A DNA stretch of 64,000 nucleotides from Trissonchulus latispiculum (lineage: Eukaryota > Nematoda > Enoplea > Enoplida > Ironidae), in the NCBI GenBank assembly GCA_030248195.1, contig JASAND010022866.1:1-64000 (forward strand). The letters run 5' to 3'. The notes beneath the pieces were generated by a model, which saw only the letters and a list, made by a program, of their open reading frames with translations, was not told where the DNA came from and searched no databases. The position numbers and the translations under genes are program-made. This document shows, one piece after another, positions 41,201 through 53,878 of this stretch (position 1 is the first letter of the stretch; each line of letters begins with the position of its first letter).

Positions 41201-42267
41201 TATGTATTATGTACTGTTATTATCATTTATACATTATTATTTACAGTGTATATGTAGGGGTGCCAATCATGATAACTAAAACAATGTTTTAAGAGTATGT
41301 AATTTGTTAACTGGAATGTTAACGCGTCAAAGCAGTCATCTAATGTTTTTTATATTATCAATCATTTATGTTTATTCTACATAGTAACATTGAAATGATT
41401 ATGAATAATACTGTTATTTTAGGTAACATGAGTCATGGCCCGCTGAATACACCTGTAATTGCCAGTCCTGCCGTAGGATCCTACTGTAGTGGGACTAATC
41501 CGGTTTTGCAGGATCAGCCAATTCCGTCGACGGAATGTCATGGCGCACAGTGGCAAGGCCGTCAAGTTGAACCGATGACCTTTCGCCCCATTCAAAATCC
41601 TGATGACCATGATGCTGTTGTCAGTCGTTCGTCCAATGTCCAAGTTTCGCCGGTGGTACCCTCTCCAGTCAGAGTTACCTGTTCGTCGGGAATTTCAGCC
41701 ACTGAGGTTAACGTGGCTACGACGGGGAGATCCAATTTCCCTTTCCAGGGAATACTTGGACCGGGAAGAGCCGGTGTGCAAGGCTTTGTGCATCTGTTTG
41801 TCCAAGCTGTGGATCCCCGGGCTACTGAACCTGGTGCGACGAATCCGCGGTGCCGTCCTCCTGTGTGGCTGCCGCCATTCCTTGCTCCGCCACTGATGTG
41901 GGCTATTCGTGACTTCAGACAGGTTCCCCCTAATTCTATTGTTGTGCTGAAGTTTCGGAATGACTTAACTGGTCTGTACTCTAGTCGCTTCCTGGCCAAG
42001 GTGCAGACGTCCAGTATTGACGGAACATCGGCGGAGGTCTTCTGCCTGGGAGAGTCTACCGTTGTGCCAAGCATTGTTCCTGTGCCTTCTCGTTTTTTTT
42101 ACTGGCACTCTGTCGATGCTCCGCGAACCATATCACTTAATGAGGTGATGGTTCAGGTTAGTTTGGGCCCCAACAATGCCATTGGCCGTGATCCGGTGAT
42201 TGGGGTGCCAGTTGATTTTTGCCATTTTCTGGACGCGTTGTCCCGTTCCCATCTGCATGCGAACTGA
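38222..42267 (+). CDS. Seven-exon gene B of the shared C-terminal-domain family (557 residues)
   Basis: Exons 38222-38336, 38567-38755, 39699-39881, 40084-40218, 40393-40497, 40738-40839 and 41423-42267 all join in phase 1 and total 1674 nt. Residues 1 to about 420 are low-complexity, S/T/P/G-rich. Residues about 425-557 carry the shared domain (VWLPPFLAPPLM, DFRQVPPNSIVVLK, FLAKVQTSSIDGTSAEV, VPSRFFYWHS, GVPVDFCHFLDAL). An alternative acceptor at 38507 would add 20 hydrophobic residues in frame and is judged less likely. The last exon has a long competing minus-strand frame (41592-42074), but the domain match puts the gene on the plus strand. The last exon is more GC-rich than the rest. Its sixth intron contains a MITE. 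Confidence 0.75.
40899..41213. mobile_element. MITE copy 1, in an intron of gene B
   Basis: About 300 bp with inverted ends: ACATAAGAGTATAAC at 40911 and GTCATACTCTTATGT at 41191-41205. The body contains a C-run (41,0xx, GGCTGCCCCCCCCC), CATAGCGCTGGAATC and GGGGGGGAAGCCGATAGCGC. The same element occurs in the opposite orientation at 60544-60886. Confidence 0.75.
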
Positions 42268-43640
42268 ACAGTGGTCAAACAATCGAAGTTGTACGATTGA
42301 AGATTTTAAATTGATTTTGATATAATGAAATGTGTTGTACTGCAGTGCTTAGGTGCTCCTGTGAGAACATATAGTGTTTAATAGGAAGGTTAACTAATTC
42401 TTCCAGGTGTAATACTGCTTTTTCATTGAAACAAAACAATATGCAAGGACGCCGAAAACATTTCCTATTAAGTAGTGTAGCTAGAGAATTATATTTGATC
42501 TGTTTCGTATCGGATTTTAGTGTTGCTTGTACGTGTTGCTTTGTTTTGTTTTCTTGTATGTAGGAAATTCTAAGTTTGCAGTGATGGCTCAAAGTTAGAT
42601 AGCACTGTTAGTACTGTAGTACCTGTATTTACCTATTCATTGCTACAATAACATATGTTTGTGGACTTTATTGTGCATACGTAAAGCAGATACATACATT
42701 TTAACAGCCTTTGTTTATTGTTTTTGGTTGTGTGTTGTTAGCAGTGTGTTGAAGTGATCCAAATTCGTATGCAATAGCTGTAGTTTTGGTTGTTGTGCTA
42801 TGAATTTGTCAGTGGTATCGAATAATTACAATTTCACTGACACTAGATGATTTATGTAGCGCTGGCATTGTAATGTGTTGTATTTACCAAATATAGTATG
42901 CGTTTTGTAGTGGCCAGTAAACAGACCCATTGTAGTCAGTCTGTACTATTTTATGTTATATGTATTGTTTCTTCTTTCATCGTGTAATTGTGTGAATGAT
43001 TGTGTTTGTGTAAAGCTAGTGCGTTCATTACAATACCGGCAGGATTAAAGGTGGTATTATTTAAATACCGCGGATCGTGTGTATTTGTGTATGCAAACGA
43101 TTCTATTGACTAGTTCCGTTGAATTCAAGAATACGAGTAATTTTTCGCATTATTACTTCAGCGATTATATTGACATAGACACTGTTCCATATAATTTCAC
43201 CGTTAAAATTGAAGTTTGAAGGAGTTGTGTTTATTTAACGGAACAGGCGAACAACAGTAATATTTATAGTGAACGTGACCTTCTGAAACTTACTGCTACT
43301 GACAATAGTTGGATATAATTGTAATCAATTGTTGCATTATCCAATGATTTGTATACTTGAGTTACCTTGTGTATTGTTCTGCATTGTTATGTGACAACAG
43401 CCACTGTTGTAAGTACATTATCTGTAGATAATTGGACAGACGTAGAAACTGTTTATGTTGTCTTTTATTACCATACTGTGTACGCTTTATGGCTGCTAAG
43501 TAAAAACAGTACGTGGAACGTCGGTTTATTGTGACTGTTTCGCATTATATTGTTTTCTAATGTTCATAATCTGTATAAATTACGTGACAAACAGGAATCA
43601 CTATGATTTTATTTGTGGTTTCTCGGATCAGGGTCTGGGT
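42268..43640. other. Intergenic stretch
   Basis: AT/T-rich sequence with short open frames only, and no splice-supported exon. It probably contains the 3' UTR of gene B. Confidence 0.4.
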
Positions 43641-43654
43641 GGAATGCTTCCAAG

Positions 43655-45470
43655 CAACGGGGGGTATACTGCGAAAGTAGTAGGACTGATACGGGCCCAT
43701 ATTGGTGTTATGTGTGTTGTGTTACAATTTAGCTACATTTTATACGTTTTCAGTAAAGTACTTCTGCTGTTTACTAAAACTATTTGTTACAGCAAGGAAT
43801 GAAAAAAGTTCTGCAACCATTAACACTTATTAAACGTTGTGAAAACCATTATGACTGGCTCTTGCCACTCGTAAATGTATAGTCACTTGTTCATGTTGCT
43901 GACATTGCAACTGTCATATGATGTATTTTTAATTATTGCATATGGATTGTATTGTTGCAAGGTTACAGTACAGATGCAAGGTCTGTTCCTTGTGGTTTAC
44001 ATTTTATTGCTTTTTGTATCGGTGTAATCTGATATCAATAATATTTAAACATGCAAATAATGATTACTTTGGAAACACATATTAGGAATTATTACATCAA
44101 CGTAAGATTTGTATTTCAAATTTAAATGGTTTCTGAATGTTAAACATGTTCTTCAATTTCTTCATTTGTACCACTAAAAGATACCTGTGTTACAGGATTT
44201 ACAAAGAAATGGCATTATAGTTTTGAAGAAGTGTTCGTTTACTATTTCGTTATATTGGTGATACAGAATTGTCAATGTAGCTTATATTGTCAGTGAGCAG
44301 TGGAACTATTGTTTCTGTTTGGGCAACATGAATTTTTACTTGCGTTATTGCATACGTAGTTTTAATGTTTTTTATTTAGTATTTTCCTTTTTCACTGTTT
44401 TGTATTGTAACTTGTTTTTGGTGAGGGGATGAGGGTACGACGGAATAATTGAATTGCTAACATTCTGCACATGTGATTTTTCTGTTCTGCGTGACAAACA
44501 TAATGGCTGAGAACAACATAGTACTAAGCTGGAATGAATACTTTACTAATCACTCATCAAGGGGGGTATATTGTGAAAGTAGTAGGACTGGTACGGGCCC
44601 ATATTGCTTTTATGTCTGTTCTGTTACAATTTAGCTACACTTTATACGTTTTCACTAAAGTACTTCTGCTGTTTACTAAAAGTATTTGTTACAGCAAGCA
44701 ATGAAAACAGTTCTGCAAGCATTAACACTTATTAAACATTGTCTTAAGCATTATGACTGACTGTTGGCACTCGTAAATGTATATTCACTTGTTCATGTTG
44801 CTGACACTGCAACTGTCATATGATGTATTTTTTAATTATTGCATATGCATTTTATTGTTGCAAGGTTACAGTACAGATGCAAGGTCTGTTCTTTGTGGTT
44901 TACATTTTATTGTTTTTTGTATCGGTCAAATCTGATATCAATAATATCTAAACACGCAAATAATGATTACGTTGGAAACACATATTAGAAATTATTACAT
45001 TAACGTAACATTTGTATTTCAGATTTAAATCGTTTCTGAATGTTAAACACGTTGTTCAATTTCTTGATTTGTACCACTGAAAGATAACTGTGTTACAGGA
45101 TTTACAAAGAAATGGCATTATTGTTTTGAACAAGTGTTCGTTTACTATTTCATTATATTGGTGATACAGCATTGTTAATGTAGCTTATATTGGCAGTCAG
45201 CAGTGGAACCATTGTTTGTGTTTGGGAAACAAGAATTTTTACCTGCGTTATTGCATACGTACTTTTAATGTTTTGTTATTTAGTATTTTCCTTTTTCACT
45301 GTTTCGTATTATAACTTGTTTTCTGTGACGGGATGAGGATACGACGGATTAATTGAATTGCTAACATTCTCCACTTGTGATTTTTGTTTTCTTGCGTGAC
45401 AATATAACATAATGGCTGAGAAAAACATAGTACTAAGCTGGAATGAATACTTTACTAATCAGTCATGATG
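43655..45470. repeat. ~905-bp tandem duplication
   Basis: GGGGGGTATACTGCGAAAGT at about 43660 recurs as GGGGGGTATATTGTGAAAGT at about 44563. Similarity continues through TTACAGTACAGATGCAAGG and TTGGAAACACATATTAG-type strings to AGCTGGAATGAATACTTTAC at the end of each unit (about 44530 and 45435). The units differ by scattered substitutions and small indels, and neither keeps a long open frame. Confidence 0.8.
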
Positions 45471-47080
45471 AGATTAAATATCTTGTAAATTCTTAAAAGA
45501 TTTAAATCAAACAACGTTTATTTTGCGGAAAATGGATAAACCGTATTACTGGAATGCACTGTGTATGTGTTTGTTTATTATCAACTACTGCTTATATCAG
45601 ACATTGCGAGTGACCTGTGTTTAGCACGTGTTAAGCGGGCAGTGTTTTACAGCTGTACTGTGAAGTACGTTAATGAGGTCATGTACCTTTTTAACTGTTA
45701 TATTTTCCTATTCAGGTATAGAATAATTGATGTATTTTCGTATTCTGTTTTTTTTTCAATAAAAAGGTTTCGACCATTGTGTAATCCTAAGCCGTATATA
45801 CAAATAACAAAATGAAATATCGGAATACTTTTTAGAGTATGATTACAATTTGGGTATAGATAATAAATGTTCAGTAACAAATGAAGATTACAGATTTCGG
45901 TACTGAAACTTAGAAGTTACTGAAACAATAGAAACTACTTTTACTCAAATTAGCATTGTTTTATTTAATTTGTAACAACTGTTGAATTTTGAAACAACAT
46001 TTCTAGTTTTTTCTATAATGTTCTGTAAAAATTGTAGATTTAAACGAAAACTTTGTAAACAATGTTGTTGCTTGAACTTGCCTCCGACAATTGCATTTCC
46101 CGCAGACTGATCCTCATATTACGGTGTCGTCCCCACTAGTCCACTTCAAAGTTGGCAGTTGTTGTAACTTCCATCTAGTTAATATACTTCTACAGTTAAT
46201 ATTTGCTTTGAAAGCAGCGATACAAGGGTTCTGTCCTAATGACTAGAAATAATTTCAGTATGATAATAATTTTCAGCAAGGCTTTCAGGTTAAAATTTAA
46301 AAATTAATGAAACAATGAACGCTGTTTTTGTCATAATTTCCATGTTGTTATAAACATTACAACTACACTTACATAAGTGTAAAATATTTCGCCTACTTTT
46401 ACCTACCAATGTGACATTTCAAATAGAATGTTGAAATATAGAATAAATGTTGCCACATTTATCGTATGGTGCCATTAGAATTGACAACTACCAAAGTTTG
46501 AAATACGTAGAAATAGTTTAGAAGTAGTTAACATTTGACTGAAAAGTGTTTTTATACTTAGGGCTCATACTTACACAATACCTTAAACTGTTTTTGGTAA
46601 AGCAGTTGAAAGGAAAAACCTACACCGACATTATTTGAAATGAAAAGTAGCATTTGACAATTAAATTACAAGTGATTACTGAAACAATGCTGACGGAACA
46701 ACATATTTAAAATAGTAAGTAGAATCGTCGTAGAGAAGAATTAGTTCTTTCGACGAGACAACTACACATTTTGTTTACAAATTGGAAACAGTCGTTCCGT
46801 TCCAGTTTTCCGCAGTTCATAGTACAGTCTAAGTTTTCTGTATCCACATTTATGTTGTTTTCACGAAACAATTCAGTGTTTAGGGAAATATAGGGTTTTA
46901 TTCTGGTTTAGTCTGTCGTAGGCAAGACAGTCGTTGAAAACAGCGAGGATTACGTACTGTAGACAAGGAAACACTGACATTTTCATGTGTTCACTTTCCC
47001 AACTAGAAACAACGTTACATGAAAACGATTCTAATGTTCATTATTTAATTTTGTTGTAGAATAATCTTTATTAATTCAGT
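45471..47080. other. Intergenic stretch
   Basis: No exon is supported. The open frame at 45561-45815 is rich in Tyr/Phe/Cys, typical of T-rich DNA, although AATAAA occurs near its end. The stretch leads to an acceptor-like TTATTAATTCAG directly before the start codon at 47081. Confidence 0.35.
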
Positions 47081-47440
47081 ATGGAAACCGTATCCAATTT
47101 TCATGCACTTCCTAGCGATTGTGTATTAGTTCTAAAACATAGTTATCATCTGCCTACAGCGTATGCTAATCGTGTTCTTGCCCGCTTGCACGAATCTTCT
47201 TTGGATGGCCGTAGTTGTTTGGTTTGGGGTCTTCGTGAACATACCTACATCGTGAATCCAGCGTTACATGGACAAAGAATGTTCTTTTGGGTACATAATC
47301 GTTTGCATCGGCTGATACAAATTGAAGACGTGATTGGTGTCGTTAGTGATTATAATTGGGGAGAAGCTCAAGGGCGTCCTGTTATTTGCTTTCAGAAATA
47401 TCTGTGTGATTGGTTGGAATCTCTATCACTTTGCTATTAG
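47081..47440 (+). CDS. Gene C: stand-alone copy of the shared domain (119 residues)
   Basis: A single open frame from ATG, which follows an acceptor-like TTAATTCAG by one base, to TAG, with AATAAA about 75 bp downstream. It is essentially the bare C-terminal domain of genes A and B. LPSDCVLVLKHSY aligns with the VPPNSIVVLKF region, ANRVLARLHESSLDGRSCLV with SSRFLAKVQTSSIDGTSAEV, RMFFWVHNRL with SRFFYWHSVD, and FQKYLCDWLESL with FCHFLDALSRS. It lacks the WLPPF lead-in and the disordered N-terminus. It could also be the last exon of a longer gene, but the start codon is well placed. Identity to A and B is low, so the copies are old. Confidence 0.65.
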   Translation: METVSNFHALPSDCVLVLKHSYHLPTAYANRVLARLHESSLDGRSCLVWGLREHTYIVNPALHGQRMFFWVHNRLHRLIQIEDVIGVVSDYNWGEAQGRPVICFQKYLCDWLESLSLCY

Positions 47441-50400
47441 ACGAATTAGTACCTTTAACATTATCATTTTATGACTTTGATTTTATTGATACAGTCTAAC
47501 TGAGTCATTTTCAATAAATACGAAATAGTAGACAATCGTTGTATATATTAATGTATCCTGTTCGTTCATGTCAATATTAGTTTCGTTGTCCTATTTGTAT
47601 TTGTCAAATGTGACACAAAAATGAACATTCATAAATAAATGGTTAGAAAACATAATATATTTTCGATATGTATGTATATTCTAAAATTACAGAAATACAC
47701 TAAATAATGCTTTGTATGTTCATTGGAAAATATATCAAAATAGTGAACCATTACAGAAGTGCTTCAAAAATGAAACTATGCACCTGTAATTTGTAACACC
47801 GTTTTTTTGAACATACGTAATCTTTCTGTATCCATTTACTGATATCAGCACATGACAATTCTAAAATTTCGTATCGCTTAACAAGTATAGTAACGTTGAC
47901 TTAGCTATGTGTCCGCGACAAAAATCAATAATCTAAAATTTTTCTTTAGCGTGCATATATGTCATAGAAGTCCGAGCTGTATACTGTACCGAGTGCACGT
48001 GAAATGCACACACTTGTCACAATATTTTGTGTACTGCGTATGTACATATTTATATCAGTAACATGTAAGATATGTGATAATTGATATAGGATAAGAATAC
48101 AAGTTACATATAATTCTACAAACAAGTATTAACTATATGATACATTTTTATATGAGATTAAGTTTTGTAAACAAAACTATTACTTTTTGCATGATGTAAG
48201 ACACAATCATTACACGCTAGTAGCTATGAAAAATTAACTTTCAAACATCAGTTCATGTATTTGCCTTGTCATGTAAATTTTCAATGTTGCAATACAAACA
48301 CATCTTATAACATCATAATAACAATACATATTATAATAACAGAGATTGTAAGTTGTGTAGTTAGCTATCAATAGTTATACATTATGTGCAGTACATTATA
48401 TGTGTATATGGTAAAGTTGACTTAGCTATGTGTCAACGACAAAAATCAATACTCTGAAATCTTTGTTTAGTACACATATATGTCATATATCCTATATAGA
48501 AATCGTAGCTGTATACTGTAGCAAGTGCACGTGAAAATGCACACACTTGTCACAATAGTGTGTGTACTGCGTGTTTACATATTTACATCACAAGTTTTAT
48601 TTAGATGCAGTTCTTTTGCAACAGATTATATCTTGAACTGTTACTAATACACTGTAAAAACATACAAAAAATGCAGGCCTAATAGGTAGGGACTTTTTGA
48701 TGTTATACTAAGCAATCAGCAACAACTTTCTTTGCAACAGCACAGGTCAGATGAAGCAAGGGGGAACACTAATTAGAAATGCACTTTTAGTCATATAGAA
48801 AGTATGTAAACGGATTGTCTTAATTTCAGTATTTACAGTATTTATGATTCTGCTATAATTTCTAATTCAGAAATATTGCTGGCACAACGAAGTGCTACAA
48901 TAGTGAATTTCTTGTATCAATACACTAAGGCAGCATATGACAATTTGTGCAGACAAAAATAAATTCATTTTTCCCGATTAGTGAAGACAACGTTCCTGAA
49001 CAACAGAAATTGTACTAATGCAATTTTAATTGGCTACGAACACATTTGTTTCCGTAGGCAATTACTAACGTTTTCCAACATTTTAAAACATGTACTTAAG
49101 TATTCCAAACGATAAGTTTAATTAATAGGAGGGAAACTGTCCTAGTCATTTGTTCACATTTGTCATTTCAAGTTCCTCTACATATTTTTCGATGCCTAAA
49201 TTCTTCCCTTCCCTAACTGACGACATAACGCATAGCGGCGTCGACGAGGAGCAGAAAGTGGATCCTGATAGCATTTTCAAAAACGTGCCTTTTCACGGCG
49301 GCCCCCCCTCCGCTCCGTAAAGGTGCACGACGTTGAGATCGAAGTAAGCCAGTGTGTCTTTCTATATATCTTTGTTATGACCAGATAGTCCCACCTAAAA
49401 ATAATAATATTGCCAACCGCATTCGAAATGCAAGTTTACAACACACTTGTACACGTGCTTTGCTCTGATATATTCATACAGTGTACCACGTCTACATATT
49501 TGGTCCCTAAATTCCTCCCTTTCCTAACTGAACACATAACGGATAGCGGCGCCGAAAGTATGCACGTGTAATTTCGAACACCGTTTTTTGAAGATATGTG
49601 AGAATTGAGAATTTTAAAATTTCGTTGCGCTTAAAAATTGAAATTTTACTGTAAACACACATGCTGTAACCATTGTAGAGTAAGTAATGTAAGTGTACAC
49701 CTTCAAGTTTTCTAAACCAAAAGATTAGTTGTTGCATTATCTAAGATACACTGATTACACGCTAGTAGCTATCAAAAATGAAGTTTCGAACATCAGTTGA
49801 TATATTTGTGTTCTCATCTACATTTTAAATATTGTAATAGAAACACATGTTATAATAGCATAATAAGAATACATATTATAATAATACAAATTCTAGATTC
49901 TGTAGTTAGCTATCAATTCGTATACATTATGTGCACTAGATTATATGTGTATATGGTAAAGTTGACTTAGCTATGTGTCAACGAGAACAATCAATACTCT
50001 AAAATCTTTCTTTAGTGCGCATATATGTCATATATCTTATATAGAAGTCTGAGCTGTATACTGTACCGAGTGCACGTGAAATGCACACACTTGTCACAAT
50101 AGTCTGTGTACTGCGTGTTTACATATTTGTATCGCAATTTTTATTAAGATGTCATTCTTTTGCAACATCTTATATCCTCAACTGTTACTAATATAGTATA
50201 AAAAGAATTTGCGTAAAACTACAAATATAATGTATTATATTTATATTAACAGGATACAGATCAACAACAACATGTAACATATGCTATATTTGATATAGGA
50301 TAAGAATAATACTTACTTATAATTGTACAGACAAGTATTAGCTATATGACACATTTTTATATTAGATGAAGTTTTCCAAACAAAACTATTACTTTTTGCA

Positions 50401-52790
50401 TTATGTAAGATACAATGAGTAGAGGCTTGTAGCTATCAAAAATGAACTTTCAAACATCAGTTCATATATTTGTCTTCTTATGTAAATTTTCAAAGAAGCA
50501 ATAGAAACACATGTTATAATATCATAATAACAATACATATTATAATAACACAGATTGTAAGTTGTGTAGTCAGCTATCAATAGTTATACATTATGTGCAC
50601 TAGATTATATGTGTATGTGGTAAAGTTGACTTAGCTATGTCACAACGACAACAATCAATACTCTGAAATGTTTGTTTAGTACACATATATGTGATATATG
50701 CTATACAGAAATGGTATCTGTATACTGTAGCAACTGTACGTGAAATGCACACACTTGTCACAATAGTGTGTGTACTGCGTGTTTACATATTTATATTACA
50801 AGTTTTATTTAGATGTAGTTGTTTTGCAACAGCTTATATTCTGTACTCTTACTAATATAGTGTAAAAACATAAAGAACCATGCAGTCCCAATAGGTAGGG
50901 ACTCGTTCATTTTATAGTAAGCAATCAGCAAAACTTCGTTTATAAAAGTACAGGTCAGATGAAGTAAGAGTCGAGACAAATTACAAATGCAGTTTTAGTC
51001 ATACAGAAAATATGTAAACGAATTGTCTTAATTTCAGAATTTACAGTTTTTGTGCTTCTGCTGTAATTTAGCATTTAGAAATACTCCTGGCACAACAAAT
51101 TGCCAACCGCATTCGAAATGCAAGTTTAAAACAGAGTTGTACACGCGTTTTTCTCTGATATGACAAAGATTGGAAAATAAGAAACAAAACCAGCTCACAA
51201 TAATTCACAGGTTTTTTGGGGTCGGTTACGATGTCTATCACTTTCGTGTTACGCAAATGACTAGGCGTAACATTATAATTTGGTGAGTTTCCTTTTATTC
51301 ATACTGTGTAACACCTATACATATTGAATCCCTAAATTCCTCCCTTTCGTAACTGAAGACATAAGGCATAGCGCCGCCGACGGGGAACAAAAAGTGGATC
51401 ATGATACCATATCTTTTAAACGTGCAGGGCGCTAAGAACGAGTTAAGCCAGCGTCTGTTCTTGTACACGCCTTTTCCTCTGATATGACAAACATTGCGAA
51501 ATAACAAACAAAAGGAACTCAAAATAATTCACAGATGTTTTGTTTTTTCTTGCAATCTGTGTTACTTTCATCTTTCACAAATTAGTGCATGCTGTCAACA
51601 GGTTACACTAAACTAGCCTTACTGTTTACGTTGCCATTCTTTATATGTTCCCCATTTACCTTTAACGTGAATACTGTCTCAAAACTGAATGCAATAACCT
51701 TACCGGTCCACATTTAGAATAGAAACGCTGTGACATCTACAAAATTAACTTCATTAGGTATACAGATGATGGAGACTTTGCCAAGTGCACAGTGTATGGT
51801 CTGATGATGTAATCTATATATTCTCACTAACAACATCAGGCCGGACACTGGGCATTAGTTGTCAGTAATAAAGTAATATAATGAGCGATCAATAGTATTT
51901 GGAACAAATTGCCTAAAAATACAAATATAACTTATTACATTTACATTACCAGCATATACATAAACAGGAACATGTAACATATGTCATAATTTATATAGCA
52001 TCTTAACGCGAGTTACTTATAATTATACAAAAAAGTATCAACTACATGAAAAATTCTTAAATGAACTGAAATTTTGTAAGAAAAACATAGTACTTTTTCC
52101 ATTAGCTAAGAAACACTGATTACACGGTAGCAGTTAACAGAAATGGCCGTTGCAATATCACTTTATATATTTCTGCCCTCATTTGAAATTGAAGTCTTGT
52201 AATACAATCACATGTTATAATATCATAATAACAATACATATTATAATAATACAGCTTGTAGATTGTCTAGTTAGCTATGAATACTTATACATGATGTGCA
52301 ACACATCATATGTGTATATGCTAAAATTGACTTAGCTATCTATCAACAACAAAAATCAATAGTGTGAAAAATTTCTTTAGTGCACATATATGCCATATAT
52401 ACTTTTTCATATATGCAATATAGAAATTGCAGCTGGGCACTCTAAGAAGTGCACGTGAAATGCACACAATTTGTCACAATACAGTATGCACTGCGTGTTG
52501 ACAGTTTTATATCAGTACTTTGATGTAGATACAAATGTTGTGCAACATTGCTTATCTTGAACTTGTAGTTATATAGTGTAAAAACATAAAGAAAGATAGA
52601 GTCCTAAGAAGTAGTAACTTTGTTCCTTTTACAGTAAGCGAATACCAAACACTTTGTATGTGATAGAATAACTGAGGCAATGTTACCGTGGGCTGAAATA
52701 ACAAATTTATTGTTATTGATATATAAATCATGTACGCGCATCGTCATAATTTCTGTATTTGCCGTTTCTATGTTTCTGCTACAATTTGAA
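47441..52790. repeat. Non-coding region with about five copies of a GTGCACGTG-bearing repeat
   Basis: Copies of a roughly 200-bp core start near 47889, 48413, 49960, 50620 and 52320. Each has GTTGACTTAGCTATGTGTC, then ACACATATATGTCATATAT-like sequence, TGTATACTGTA, GTGCACGTGAAATGCACAC and GTGTACTGCGTGTTTACATA. Longer shared stretches (CATCATAATAACAATACATA, GCTAGTAGCTATC) extend the unit to about 530 bp for the first two. A second repeat with AACGCATAGCGGCG appears near 49230, 49540 and 51370. I found no coding exon. Confidence 0.7.
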
Positions 52791-52792
52791 CT

Positions 52793-53878
52793 TCACACAC
52801 TGCTGGCACTAGAAACTGTTACAACAATAAATTCGTTGTATCAACACTACATAATGATAACAGTTTTTTGCAATTGCATTTTTTAATCAGAAAACATTAA
52901 AACAGTATGATACACGGATTAAAAAATAACAGAAATGTTTTCAAAATTAACGGTTACAAATTCATTTTTTGTCATTTTACTTAGAAACGTTTATAGAGAT
53001 TTCTAATCTTCAATAGTTGTATACTTTCAATGTTCAATCTAATTTTAGTATGGATTTATGCAATATGATCAAGACAATTCAGATATTGACAACAGAACAG
53101 TGTCAATGCGAATGTGCTGAATTCGTTTGATTTTTTCGACATCTAACAAAAGCTGTACATTACCAACAGGCATTTAAAGATCAATGTATTGTGTGTGTAT
53201 TCGCATATGAGTATTCGTATCGTGGAGCTAGGTTTTATATTGTAACAGAAATTGACCATGTCGTAGATCTATATTTTGCCGTTCCTTGTCAATACAGATA
53301 TTTCTACGAAATTGTGCCTTTAAATCGTCAAGTTCACACACTACTGGCACTACAAACTGTTACAACAATAAATTAGTTGTATCAAGACTACATAATGATA
53401 CGAGTTTTTTACAATTGCATTTTTTAATTAGAAAAAATGAAAACGGCATGATACATAGATTAAAAAATAACAGGAACGTTTCCAAAATTAACGGTTACAA
53501 ATTTTTTTTTTCATTTCACTTATAAACATTTATACAGATTTCTAATCTTCAATAGTTGTATAGTACGTTTTAATGTTCAATATAATTTTAGTATGGATTT
53601 ATGCAAGATGATCAAGAAAATTCACATATTGACAAGAGAACAGTGTCAATGCGAATCTGCTGAATTGGTTGGATTTTTTCGACATATAACAAAAGCTGTA
53701 GATTACCAACAGGCATTTAAAGATCAATGTATTGTTTGTGTATTTGCATATGAGTATTCGTATCGTGGAGCTAGATTTTATATTGTATCAGAAATCGACC
53801 ATTTCGTACATCTATATTTTGCCGTTCCTTCTGAATACAGATATTTCTACGAAATTCTGCCTTTAAATCGTCCGTGTA
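52793..53878. repeat. 543-bp tandem duplication covering the 5' end of the PrimPol gene
   Basis: The segment from CACACACTGCTGGCACTAG at about 52793 recurs at about 53336 (CACACACTACTGGCACTAC). Similarity runs through the promoter-side sequence, the ATG and the first 280 coding bases. The first unit ends at AATCGTC and the second continues as the intact gene. Confidence 0.85.
53050..53329 (+). pseudogene. Truncated 5' copy of the PrimPol gene
   Basis: It starts with the same acceptor-like TTTTAG, one base and ATG as the intact gene at 53593, and matches its first 93 codons or so (MDLCNMIKTI, then VFAYEYSYRGARFYIV). A TGA replaces the GGA codon at about residue 27, and the copy breaks off just before the catalytic DFDF motif. 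It cannot make a primase and is a by-product of tandem duplication. Confidence 0.85.

Noticed and set aside
41592..42074. 160-codon minus-strand open frame
   Set aside because: It lies opposite the last exon of gene B, whose plus-strand product matches the paralogues A and C; the antisense frame is a by-product of GC-richer codons there.
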